From Propionibacteriaceae bacterium (GTDB lineage: Bacteria > Actinomycetota > Actinomycetes > Propionibacteriales > Propionibacteriaceae), in assembly GCA_905372155.1 (NCBI GenBank), contig CAJPNZ010000059.1:1-18759 (forward strand): 18,759 nt of DNA, written 5' to 3'. Under the pieces are notes generated by a model. It saw only the letters and a list, made by a program, of their open reading frames with translations. It made no database searches and was not told where the DNA came from. Every line of letters starts with the position of its first letter. Within the stretch, counting starts at the first letter, position 1. Made by a program: the position numbers and the translations under genes. Below, piece by piece: positions 7,884 through 14,262 of this stretch.

Positions 7884-8486
7884 ATGAACATCGAGAAACT
7901 GATCACGGAGGCCCCCGGGCAACCGGACTTCACCAACAACGCCTGGATCGTCGGCGATGACCGGGAAGTGATCGTCATCGATCCGGCCCACCAGCCCGAC
8001 CGCATCGCGCTCGCCGTCGGCGACCGGAAGGTGAGGGCGGTGCTGCTGACCCACGGGCACTGGGACCACGTGACGGCGGCCCCGGCCTTCGCGGCCCTGA
8101 TGGGCGACCCGCCCGTCCACCTGAACCCCGCGGACGAGTTCCTGTGGCGGGAAACCCACCCGCACGAGGCGTTCCGGCCCGTCGCCGACGGCGACGAGTT
8201 CACGGTCGCCGGGGTCACGCTGCGAGCGGTCGCAACCCCGGGGCACACCCCGGGCGCGACGTGTTTCGTCACCGACGGGGTGGTCTTCACCGGCGACACC
8301 CTCTTCGAGGGCGGCCCTGGGGCCACCCGCTGGGACTACTCGGACTTCGACCGGATCATCGCCTCGATCCGGGAGCACCTGCTCACCCTGCCCGACGGCA
8401 CCGTCGTCAACACGGGCCACGGCCCCTCCACAACCATCGGGAAGGAACGCCCACACCTGGACGAGTGGATCGCCCGGGGATGGTGA
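7884..8486 (+). CDS. Metallo-beta-lactamase-fold hydrolase (glyoxalase II-like)
   Basis: This 200-residue protein carries the complete set of metal ligands of the metallo-beta-lactamase superfamily: THGHWDH at 56-62 (His57, His59, Asp61, His62), His121 in TPGHTPG, Asp138 in FTGDTLF and His179 in NTGHGPST. The pattern PGHTPG...GDTLF...GHGP is that of the hydroxyacylglutathione-hydrolase-like group, which hydrolyses thioesters or related esters; the real substrate is unknown, and actinobacteria often use mycothiol rather than glutathione. It has no signal peptide, so it is cytoplasmic. The last codons overlap the start of the next gene (ATGGTGA), which implies coupled translation. Confidence 0.93.
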   Translation: MNIEKLITEAPGQPDFTNNAWIVGDDREVIVIDPAHQPDRIALAVGDRKVRAVLLTHGHWDHVTAAPAFAALMGDPPVHLNPADEFLWRETHPHEAFRPVADGDEFTVAGVTLRAVATPGHTPGATCFVTDGVVFTGDTLFEGGPGATRWDYSDFDRIIASIREHLLTLPDGTVVNTGHGPSTTIGKERPHLDEWIARGW

Positions 8487-9106
8487 AACCACCCGCTTGG
8501 CCGCGCCCGATCCCGGAGGGGCACTCCTGGCGGGCGCTGGTCGGGGAGGGCTGGCCCGCCCACGTGCGGGTGCTGCACCCCGCGTCACGACGGGTCGACG
8601 GCGTGGAGCACCCGGTGCGGTGGCGGGAGATCGCTCCGGAAGGAGTGTCAATCGCGACCGCTGGCTGGTCCGAGGTCTCCGGGATCGGGCTGCACGAGGG
8701 CACCGCCGGTCCGGGATGGGACCACGAACCGGACGTCGGCCCGAGTCCCCTGATCCTGCCGGTGCTGCTCCGGCAGATGCTGCCCGGCGTCCCGGAAGGC
8801 CGCGTCTGGATTGGCGAATGGGACGGGTGGGGTGGCCGGAAACGCCCTGCGGGTTCCCGGCCACTGACGGTTCCGGGACGGAGATACCACGTGACCGCGA
8901 CGTCACCGCGGAGGCTGCTGGCGGGCCTGGATCCCGACCGTCTCCCGGACGTCGTCTGGGATGAGGCCGGAACCTTCATCATCCTGGCTGACATCGACCT
9001 GCCCAGCACCGTCGTCGGCTGCCAGAAGGGAATCGCCGAAGGGCTCCTCCGGAGCCCCGGCCTGGAAGCCGTGCGGGTTGACGGCGGGGCGCCCGTCGTC
9101 GCCTGA
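8480..9106 (+). CDS. Uncharacterised actinobacterial protein
   Basis: This 208-residue product has unknown function. It begins with PPAWPRPIPEGHSWRALV and contains ARVLHPA-like (HVRVLHPASR), VWIGEWDGWGG (about 114-124), VPGRRYHV and, near the end, LADIDLPSTVVGCQKGIAE followed by LLRSPGLEAVRV. From memory this matches a widespread actinobacterial family of hypothetical proteins with a CWFCLWDGYG-like centre and an ATEIDLDSTYVGGS-like C-terminus. No catalytic motif is evident and no membrane segment is seen. I start at ATG 8480, which overlaps the hydrolase stop codon; a longer frame reaching back to 8144 lies within the hydrolase gene and is a shadow. Co-expression with the hydrolase is likely. 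Confidence 0.8.
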   Translation: MVKPPAWPRPIPEGHSWRALVGEGWPAHVRVLHPASRRVDGVEHPVRWREIAPEGVSIATAGWSEVSGIGLHEGTAGPGWDHEPDVGPSPLILPVLLRQMLPGVPEGRVWIGEWDGWGGRKRPAGSRPLTVPGRRYHVTATSPRRLLAGLDPDRLPDVVWDEAGTFIILADIDLPSTVVGCQKGIAEGLLRSPGLEAVRVDGGAPVVA

Positions 9107-9155
9107 TCCCGTCCCTGCGAATGGTCGCGTTCTCAATTCGCGCCGGAGCGCGCGA

Positions 9156-9176
9156 TCTGTCCCCGCGCCGGACAGA
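9156..9176. terminator. Weak hairpin between convergent genes
   Basis: TCTGTCC (9156-9162) pairs perfectly with GGACAGA (9170-9176) around a seven-base loop. It sits in the 113-base gap between convergent genes ending at 9106 and 9220. No T-tract follows on either strand. Confidence 0.35.
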
Positions 9177-9219
9177 GGTCGATGGAATGAACCGGGCCGT
9201 GAATCCGCCGGCGGGTCTT

Positions 9220-10392
9220 TCACAGCTGGATGGCCGCCAGGCGGGCGCGGTCCTCCGGGCCCGGGCGGCCGATGATGAACCGAGGCGGGTAGGACTGCGG
9301 ATGGGGCCGCACCAGGTGGGGCAGTTCCGCGACCAGATGCTCGAACCACACCCGGTGGACGGTGGCCTCGCCGTCCAAGAAGTCCACCAGGTCCACCCGG
9401 GGGATGCTGGTGGCTCCCAGGTCCAGGGGGACCTCCGAGAAGGTCACCACATCGTCGCCGGCGAACGTTCCCAGGAAGTCGCTCATGAGGTCCACCCGCG
9501 TCTCGCCGTGACGCTGCAGCGCGTCCCGGCACGCGCGGTGGACGACGTTCTCGGCGTTGAACTTGAGGGTTTGCAGGCGGCGCCGCGTGGCGGGTTCCAG
9601 CCGCGGAACGTACTCCCGCCACCTGCCGTCGACGACGACGTGCGGAACCGGGTGGACGCTCTCCCGGGCGTCGATCTTGGGTTCCAGCAGGTCCATGAGC
9701 TCTCCCCAGTGCCGGGTCGTGGAGTTGACCAGCCACAGGTCCTTGCGGAAGGCGGGGATGGCGACCCACGGGGTGCCCGTTTTCCAGGAGTAGTACGCCA
9801 GGGCCTTGGCGACGTAGGCGGCCTGGGCGAACCACGACACCTCGTAGGCGGGGGGATTCTTCACCGCGATGACATCGGAGTCGTATCCCACGTCCTGGAC
9901 CAGGATGTCGTGGGCCAGGGCCCCGAAGTTCTCGAAGGCCCTGCTCAAGAACTGGAGGTCCTCGACGTCCGTCCGGGGCTGGGGCAGTTCGTCCTCGGTG
10001 ATGACCCGCATGCTGGAGGGCTCGTCGATGACGAGCCCGATGCCGATGAAGTCGGTGAGTTTCCCCACCAGCGCCGCCCGCGCCCCGCCCCGGTCCATGA
10101 AATAGGAGGCGTCGCGCACGATGGGAACCACGTTCGCCAGGTCGAGCGGGGGGCGGTTGATGCTCTGCTGCCACGCCTCCTCCAGGTGCTGGTGCACCTG
10201 GTCGACGAGTTCCTGCTCCGGAGCCCCGGTTCCGCAGGCCGGGAAGACGTCCGGGTTGATCCCCAGGCCCCTGCCGTCGTTCATCCGGAAGTAGACCACC
10301 CCGAGTTCCACGAACCTCTCGGGCTGCGGCTGCGGCACCTCCGCGACCGCAGGGTGGAGGGAGACGATCCTGATGAGTTCTTCCGGCGTCAT
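9220..10392 (-). CDS. Uncharacterised protein, DUF1444/YtpQ-like, paralogue B
   Basis: This is a 390-residue cytoplasmic protein of unknown function, paralogous along its whole length to the product of 5784-6944. Shared stretches include the N-terminal EELIRIVSLHPAVAEV, VVPIVRDASYF, LTDFIGIGLVIDEPSSMRVI, TPWVAIPAFRKDLWLVN, VHPVPHVV, SIPRVDLVDF and ELPHLVRPHP near the C-terminus. Identity looks moderate, so the duplication is old or the copies have diverged. The central order (EPSSMRVITEDEL, then a YDSDVIAV-type stretch, then WVAIPAFRKDLWLV) resembles the DUF1444/YtpQ family; this assignment is tentative. It lies in the same orientation as its paralogue, with four opposite-strand genes between. 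The start has TAAGCT six bases before the ATG and also CGGAGA immediately upstream. Confidence 0.87.
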   Translation of the reverse strand: MTPEELIRIVSLHPAVAEVPQPQPERFVELGVVYFRMNDGRGLGINPDVFPACGTGAPEQELVDQVHQHLEEAWQQSINRPPLDLANVVPIVRDASYFMDRGGARAALVGKLTDFIGIGLVIDEPSSMRVITEDELPQPRTDVEDLQFLSRAFENFGALAHDILVQDVGYDSDVIAVKNPPAYEVSWFAQAAYVAKALAYYSWKTGTPWVAIPAFRKDLWLVNSTTRHWGELMDLLEPKIDARESVHPVPHVVVDGRWREYVPRLEPATRRRLQTLKFNAENVVHRACRDALQRHGETRVDLMSDFLGTFAGDDVVTFSEVPLDLGATSIPRVDLVDFLDGEATVHRVWFEHLVAELPHLVRPHPQSYPPRFIIGRPGPEDRARLAAIQL

Positions 10393-10398
10393 TCTCCG

Positions 10399-10404
10399 AG
10401 CTTA
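10399..10404 (-). promoter_or_regulatory. -10 box of paralogue B, leaderless start likely
   Basis: On the minus strand TAAGCT ends six bases before ATG 10392, which puts the transcription start at or next to the initiation codon. It lies just downstream of the nested hairpin at 10422-10496, which would insulate it from upstream transcription. Confidence 0.45.
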
Positions 10405-10421
10405 AGGGCCCCCGGGCTCAT

Positions 10422-10496
10422 CCCGGCTGCGCAGCATTCAAACCGGAAAAAAGCCCGTTTGGGCCCCGATTTCGGTTTGAGTGCTGCGCAACCGGG
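10422..10496. repeat. Large nested inverted repeat (24-base arms, 22 matches)
   Basis: Left arm 10422-10445 and right arm 10473-10496 are reverse complements except at two positions; the shared core is TGCGCAGCA and TCAAACCG. One of the two mismatches is a G-U pair on each strand's transcript. The 27-base interior holds its own hairpin with a T6 tract on the minus strand. It lies between two minus-strand genes. A terminator-embedded palindromic repeat (REP-like) is the simplest interpretation; whether it recurs in the genome cannot be seen here. Confidence 0.85.
10447..10464 (-). terminator. Intrinsic terminator downstream of the YnfA-like gene
   Basis: On the minus strand GCCC-AAAC-GGGC is followed directly by six T residues (plus-strand A at 10447-10452), the classical intrinsic terminator pattern. 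It lies about 50 bases after the stop codon of the YnfA-like gene and inside the larger inverted repeat, which could add a second, longer stem. Confidence 0.7.
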
Positions 10497-10512
10497 AAAC
10501 CTGCCAGATCCC

Positions 10513-10845
10513 TCATCCGCGCGGGGCGAACATGATCACCCCCGCCCCGATCAGGCAGATGCCGGCACCGATGAGATCCCAGTGGTCGGGACGGTAGCCG
10601 TCGACGACCATCCCCCACGCGAGGGCCCCGGCTATGAACAGCCCCCCGTAGGCGGCCATGATCCGCCCGAACGACGATTCGCCCTGGAAGGTAACGATCA
10701 GCCCGTAGAGGGCCAGCACCAGGAATCCGCCGCCGGCCCAGAGCCAGCTGCGGTTGCCCCTGATCCCCTGCCACACCAGCCAGGTGCCGCCCAGCTCTGC
10801 GGCGGCGGCCAGGACGAACAGCACCACGGTACGAACGACACCCAC
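10513..10845 (-). CDS. YnfA/UPF0060-family small membrane protein
   Basis: This 110-residue inner-membrane protein has four hydrophobic helices at about 3-26, 34-53, 61-81 and 90-107. It carries the UPF0060 signature: an acidic residue in helix 1 (AELGGTWLVW), GRIMAAYGGLFIAGALAW (about 60-77), VDGYRPDHWDLIGAGICLIGAGVI and a C-terminal PRG. Members resemble small multidrug resistance proteins in size; the role of YnfA proteins is not well settled. The start is GTG at 10845, with TAGGGT six bases upstream on the minus strand, which suits a leaderless transcript; no ribosome site is seen. It is divergent from galE and is followed by a strong terminator. Confidence 0.92.
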   Translation of the reverse strand: MGVVRTVVLFVLAAAAELGGTWLVWQGIRGNRSWLWAGGGFLVLALYGLIVTFQGESSFGRIMAAYGGLFIAGALAWGMVVDGYRPDHWDLIGAGICLIGAGVIMFAPRG

Positions 10846-10851
10846 GCCAGC

Positions 10852-10857
10852 ACCCTA
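10852..10857 (-). promoter_or_regulatory. -10 box of the YnfA-like gene
   Basis: TAGGGT on the minus strand ends six bases before the GTG start at 10845. No ribosome site intervenes, so a leaderless GTG-initiated message is likely. Confidence 0.45.
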
Positions 10858-10924
10858 CGCGCCACCGCCCCGCCAAGACGCAACGCTTCTGCACGCCGTC
10901 ACCACCCACCAGGGTTCCAATCCC

Positions 10925-10950
10925 TAGACTGGCCCCAACCGAACCAGGAG
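10925..10950 (+). promoter_or_regulatory. galE -10 box and ribosome-binding site
   Basis: TAGACT (10925-10930) is a good -10 box. AGGAG (10946-10950) lies eight bases before ATG 10959, so this gene, unlike several neighbours, has a normal short leader. No clear -35 hexamer is present. Confidence 0.45.
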
Positions 10951-10958
10951 ACTGCGAC

Positions 10959-11948
10959 ATGAAGGTACTCATCACTGGCGGTGCCGGCTACATAGGCAGC
11001 ACCGTCGCCTCGGCCTGCGAGGACGCGGGCCACGACGTCGTCATCCTCGACGACTTTTCCACCGGGCGCCGCGAGTTCGTGGGCGACCGCCCCCTCTACG
11101 AGGGAGACATCGCCGACGACTCCCTGCTGGACAGGCTCCTCGGGGAGCAGCGGATCGATGCCGTCGTGCACTGCGCCGCGAAGATCATCGTGCCGGAGTC
11201 CGTTTCCGAGCCGCTGGCCTACTACGAGAACAACGTCGCCAAGACCGTCGCCCTCCTGGCCGCCCTGCAGCGCAACGGCGTCGAACGGTTCCTGTTCAGC
11301 TCCTCCGCTTCCATCTACGCCCCCGACGAGAACTTCGTCGTCACGGAAACCTCGCCGCTGCAGCCCGGCTCCCCCTATGCGCGCACCAAGTTCATGGTGG
11401 AACTGATCCTCGAGGACTTCACCCGGGCCAGCGACGTGCGGGTCGCGTCGCTGCGCTACTTCAACCCCATCGGCACCGACCCGAAGCTGCGCAGCGGTCA
11501 GCAACTGGAGAACCCCTCGCACGTGCTGGCGAAGCTCCTGGAGGCTTGGGTGAACAAGGAAACCTTCACCGTCACCGGCGTCGACTGGCCCACCCGCGAC
11601 GGTTCCGGTATCCGTGACTTCATCCACGTCTGGGATCTCGCCCGGGCGCACGTCGCCGCCCTGGAGCACTTCGACGAGGCCACCGCGGCCGATCCCTACC
11701 AGGTGTTCAACATCGGCACGGGCAACGGCGTCACCGTCAAGGAGCTGGCGGCCTCCTTCGAGAAGATCACCGGCGACCCGTTGAAGGTTCGTTTCGGCGA
11801 TCCCCGCCCCGGCGACGTCGCGGGTGTGTACACCGTCTCCACCAAGGCGAAGGACGTGCTCGGCTGGGAGGCGGAACTCACCGAGACCGACGCCGTGCGT
11901 GACGCCATCGCCTGGTTGCCCGTGCGCAAGGAGAAGCTGGGCTATTGA
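10959..11948 (+). CDS. galE: UDP-glucose 4-epimerase
   Basis: This 329-residue short-chain dehydrogenase/reductase of the extended class interconverts UDP-glucose and UDP-galactose in the Leloir pathway and supplies sugar nucleotides for the cell envelope. The NAD-binding motif GGAGYIG is at 7-13, Asp31-Asp32 follow strand 2, HCAAK is at 71-75, and the catalytic set is Ser116 in FSSSASIY, with Tyr140 and Lys144 in SPYARTK. Substrate-side motifs RYFNPIGT, RDGSGIRDFIHVWDLARAH and FNIGTGNGVTV are typical of GalE. The length is normal. Some relatives act on UDP-GlcNAc or UDP-glucuronate, so the exact substrate is less certain than the family. It is monocistronic and convergent with the 41-residue peptide gene, six bases away. 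Confidence 0.93.
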   Translation: MKVLITGGAGYIGSTVASACEDAGHDVVILDDFSTGRREFVGDRPLYEGDIADDSLLDRLLGEQRIDAVVHCAAKIIVPESVSEPLAYYENNVAKTVALLAALQRNGVERFLFSSSASIYAPDENFVVTETSPLQPGSPYARTKFMVELILEDFTRASDVRVASLRYFNPIGTDPKLRSGQQLENPSHVLAKLLEAWVNKETFTVTGVDWPTRDGSGIRDFIHVWDLARAHVAALEHFDEATAADPYQVFNIGTGNGVTVKELAASFEKITGDPLKVRFGDPRPGDVAGVYTVSTKAKDVLGWEAELTETDAVRDAIAWLPVRKEKLGY

Positions 11949-11954
11949 GCGGTG

Positions 11955-12080
11955 TCAGGAGGGGTCGGTGGCCTCGGCCCAGAGTTGACGGCGCTGCTCG
12001 GCGCGGCGCCGGTCCAGCAGACTCGTGGCCACGCAGACGCCCGCCAGCAGGAGAATGGTCCAGAAAAGTTTGCGGATCAT
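11955..12080 (-). CDS. 41-residue single-pass membrane peptide ('DLW' type)
   Basis: MIRKLFWTILLLAGVCVATS forms a positively charged start and one membrane helix (about 5-22). It is followed by a basic, charged tail, LLDRRRAEQRRQ, and LWAEATDPS at the end. The layout, with a conserved (D/Q)LWxEAT ending, matches a small actinobacterial family of unknown function that I recall as very widespread. The frame is the tail of a longer minus-strand frame reaching 12554, but that part overlaps the histidine kinase and is a shadow. ATG 12080 has TAGGTT seven bases upstream on the minus strand, a leaderless arrangement. The gene is convergent with galE and divergent from the kinase. Confidence 0.75.
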   Translation of the reverse strand: MIRKLFWTILLLAGVCVATSLLDRRRAEQRRQLWAEATDPS

Positions 12081-12087
12081 GGCGCCA

Positions 12088-12114
12088 AACCTACCTTCCC
12101 GAAAGTAATTTCGG
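12088..12114 (-). promoter_or_regulatory. Leaderless promoter with palindrome for the small peptide
   Basis: TAGGTT (12088-12093, minus strand) ends seven bases before ATG 12080. Just upstream, CCGAAA-GTAA-TTTCGG (12099-12114) is a perfect inverted repeat lying where the spacer of the promoter should be, so it could be an operator. No -35 box is clear. Confidence 0.4.
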
Positions 12115-12193
12115 ATGGGATTCAAGACCGGGGTGGGGTTGGTTCGGGGTGATCCGCGACCACGGTCCGACGTCGCTCCTGCGCACCCCTGAA

Positions 12194-12199
12194 TAGGCT
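12194..12199 (+). promoter_or_regulatory. -10 box of the two-component operon
   Basis: TAGGCT ends eight bases before ATG 12208. The upstream TTG at 12199 overlaps this box, so I prefer ATG 12208 as the start; no ribosome site is visible. Confidence 0.4.
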
Positions 12200-12207
12200 T
12201 GCCGACC

Positions 12208-13398
12208 ATGATGGCCGATCTCTCCGAAGCGCATCGCCGCCTGCTCGTGGATGCAGCGACGGCGCTGGGGGCGTTCCTGTTCCTGGTGCTTCCCATGGTT
12301 GTGCTGGGGCTTCCGGAGGGGGTCGCCGTGTTCGGCTGGTCGACTCTGATGGTCGCCTCGTTGGCGTTTCGGCGCGTCAGCCCGCTGCTGGCCGTGGTCG
12401 TGTGCGCGGTGGCGGGAACCGGAATGGTGCTGCAGGTCACCGCCCTCGTTCCCGCGATGCTGGTGGTGCTGGTGGTCGTCTTTTCTGCGGCCAGGCACCT
12501 GAGCCTCACCGCCGGGCTGGTGGTGATTCCCCTCGGGATCGCGGCCTCCATCATCGGTCCCCTGTCGTGGCTGGGCCGGATCCCGGAGGGTCAGCGGTTC
12601 CTGGCGGGCGGGTTGCTGAGCCTGCTGTGCCTGTCAGCGATGACCAACGCCTACCTGCTCGGCAGGCGGGTGGCGGTCCAGAACCACGTGACCAAGCTCG
12701 ACGAGGCCCTCGCGGAGGAACGTTTCCTCGCCGGGGAGCGCAGCACCCAGGATGCGACGGAACTGGCCGACGGCAGGGCCCGCACCGAGGTGGCCCGGGA
12801 ATTGCACGACGTGGTGGCGCACTCGTTGTCGGTGATCGTGGTGCAGGCCGAGGGGGCGAAGGCCCTGGCCACCAAGAAACCCGAGGCGGCCGTCGAGGCG
12901 TTGGACGTGATCGCCCGCACGGGTCGCAGCTCGATCGGGGAGATGCGCCGGATCGTCTCCCTGCTCCGGGGCGAGTCCGATGCTGCTTTCGGGCCGTCGC
13001 CGTCACTGCCGCAGATCCCGGAGATGGTGGCCAAGGCCGGACCCCGGATCACCCTCGAGATGCCGGAGGAGTTGCCGCCCGTCCCGGAGTCCCTGGGGTT
13101 GACTGCTTTCCGCGTGGTGCAGGAGTCGGTGACGAACTTCCTCAAACACGCGGGCCCGACCGCCCAGGCCATTGCGACGATCACCTGCGAACCGGAGGCC
13201 ATCGACATCCGCGTCACCGACGACGGGGTCGGGGTTCAGGCATCGACCGAGGGCCGGGGAGCCGGGGTGCGGGGGATGCGCGAGCGCGTCGCGGCGATGG
13301 GCGGTACCTTCAAGGCAGGACCACGCACCGGCGGCGGCTACGAGGTCAGGGCGCGGCTGCCCCTGCCCTCCCAGCTGGGACGGGGCTGGCTGAAGTGA
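12208..13398 (+). CDS. Two-component sensor histidine kinase (HisKA_3, NarL/DesK-type)
   Basis: This 396-residue membrane kinase has an N-terminal half of about five to six hydrophobic segments (13-34, 37-53, 59-79, 81-94, 101-118, 131-151) without an extended sensor loop. It thus probably senses a membrane or envelope cue. A linker helix (160-190) leads to the dimerisation box ARTEVARELHDVVAHSLSV with the phospho-accepting His200. The ATPase domain has the N box QESVTNFLKHA (Asn310), G1 DDGVG (338-342) and G2 GAGVRGMRERV (351-361). It is followed ten bases later by a response regulator, its evident partner. The ligand and regulon are unknown. In actinobacteria such pairs often control nearby ABC exporters; here an exporter operon lies about 2 kb further, beyond glpD. 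Confidence 0.93.
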   Translation: MMADLSEAHRRLLVDAATALGAFLFLVLPMVVLGLPEGVAVFGWSTLMVASLAFRRVSPLLAVVVCAVAGTGMVLQVTALVPAMLVVLVVVFSAARHLSLTAGLVVIPLGIAASIIGPLSWLGRIPEGQRFLAGGLLSLLCLSAMTNAYLLGRRVAVQNHVTKLDEALAEERFLAGERSTQDATELADGRARTEVARELHDVVAHSLSVIVVQAEGAKALATKKPEAAVEALDVIARTGRSSIGEMRRIVSLLRGESDAAFGPSPSLPQIPEMVAKAGPRITLEMPEELPPVPESLGLTAFRVVQESVTNFLKHAGPTAQAIATITCEPEAIDIRVTDDGVGVQASTEGRGAGVRGMRERVAAMGGTFKAGPRTGGGYEVRARLPLPSQLGRGWLK

Positions 13399-13408
13399 GG
13401 AGGAATGG

Positions 13409-14059
13409 ATGATCAGGGTTCTGCTGGCCGACGACCAGTCGTTGGTGCGCAGCGGATTCCGCATGCTGATCGACTCCGCCGACGACATGGAAACCGTCGG
13501 CGAGGTCTCGAACGGGGCGGACGCGGTGATGGTGGTCAAGTCGCAACCGGTTGACGTGGTGTTGATGGACATCCGCATGCCGATCATGGACGGAACCGAG
13601 GCCACCCGCCAGATCACGGAGCTCGGTGGGGAGACGAAGGTGCTGGTGCTGACCACCTTCGACCTCGACGAGTACGTTTTCGCGGCCCTGCGCAACGGGG
13701 CCTCCGGGTTCCTGCTGAAGGATGCCCTGCCCGACGACCTCCTGGGCGCGATCCGGACCGTCGCCGGCGGTGGGGCGGTGGTGGCTCCTACGGCCACGCG
13801 GCGCCTGCTGGATCACGTCGCACCGAAGCTGCCGGCCGGCAAACCCCGCGACGATTCCCGGCTCGACGGGCTGACCGAGCGGGAACGCGAGGTGCTGATG
13901 GAGGTGGCGCGGGGCGCCAACAACGCCGAGATCGGTTCCCGCCTCTACATGGCCGAGGGCACCGTCAAGACCCACATCGGCCGGTTGCTGGCCAAGCTCC
14001 AGGCCCGTGATCGCGTCGGGCTGGTGCTGATCGCCCACGAGTGCGGGCTGCTGGACTGA
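13409..14059 (+). CDS. NarL/LuxR-family response regulator
   Basis: This 216-residue regulator has an N-terminal receiver with acidic residues Asp8-Asp9, phospho-acceptor Asp54 in VVLMDIRMPIMDG, Thr82/Thr83 and Lys104 in FLLKDA. After a linker, a LuxR-type helix-turn-helix domain spans about 154-211: LTEREREVLMEVARGANNAEIGSRL, then EGTVKTHIGRLLAKLQARDR. All residues needed for phosphorylation are present. It is activated by the kinase encoded just upstream; GAGGAGG lies five bases before the ATG and overlaps the kinase stop codon, so translation is probably coupled. The target genes cannot be read from the sequence. Confidence 0.95.
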   Translation: MIRVLLADDQSLVRSGFRMLIDSADDMETVGEVSNGADAVMVVKSQPVDVVLMDIRMPIMDGTEATRQITELGGETKVLVLTTFDLDEYVFAALRNGASGFLLKDALPDDLLGAIRTVAGGGAVVAPTATRRLLDHVAPKLPAGKPRDDSRLDGLTEREREVLMEVARGANNAEIGSRLYMAEGTVKTHIGRLLAKLQARDRVGLVLIAHECGLLD

Positions 14060-14071
14060 GACCGGCTGGGG

Positions 14072-14166
14072 CCGGTTGAGCCGGCACGTGAACGTTCTTT
14101 TCGTCTGAATCCGGTTGAGCCGGGTCACGAGCACTCTTCCTTGAAGCTGGTTGAGCCGGGTCGCGA
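14072..14166 (+). repeat. Three direct copies of a GGTTGAGCCGG intergenic repeat
   Basis: Copies begin at 14072 (CCGGTTGAGCCGGCACGTGA), 14111 (CCGGTTGAGCCGGGTCACGA) and 14147 (CTGGTTGAGCCGGGTCGCGA), at intervals of 39 and 36 bases. The shared core is GGTTGAGCCGG, followed by a variable CACG/CGCG part. They lie in the gap between convergent genes. Similar GGTTGAG...CGAAACC repeats are scattered between genes in several actinobacterial genomes. Confidence 0.75.
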
Positions 14167-14178
14167 GGAATGAGCGAG

Positions 14179-14225
14179 CAGGCCGACTCAACCAACTTGA
14201 TACGAAATGGTTTCGAGCCGGCCTG
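14179..14225. terminator. Inverted repeat between convergent genes, likely bidirectional terminator
   Basis: CAGGCCGACTCAACCA (14179-14194) pairs with TGGTTTCGAGCCGGCCTG (14208-14225) with one mismatch and a two-base bulge, around a 13-base loop. It lies between the ends of the response regulator and glpD. It shares the GGTTGAG core with the direct repeats upstream. A smaller hairpin, CACCG/CGGTG, follows at 14237-14253. Confidence 0.5.
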
Positions 14226-14262
14226 CTTCAGGAGGGCACCGGTTCAGTCGGTGTGCGACCTC

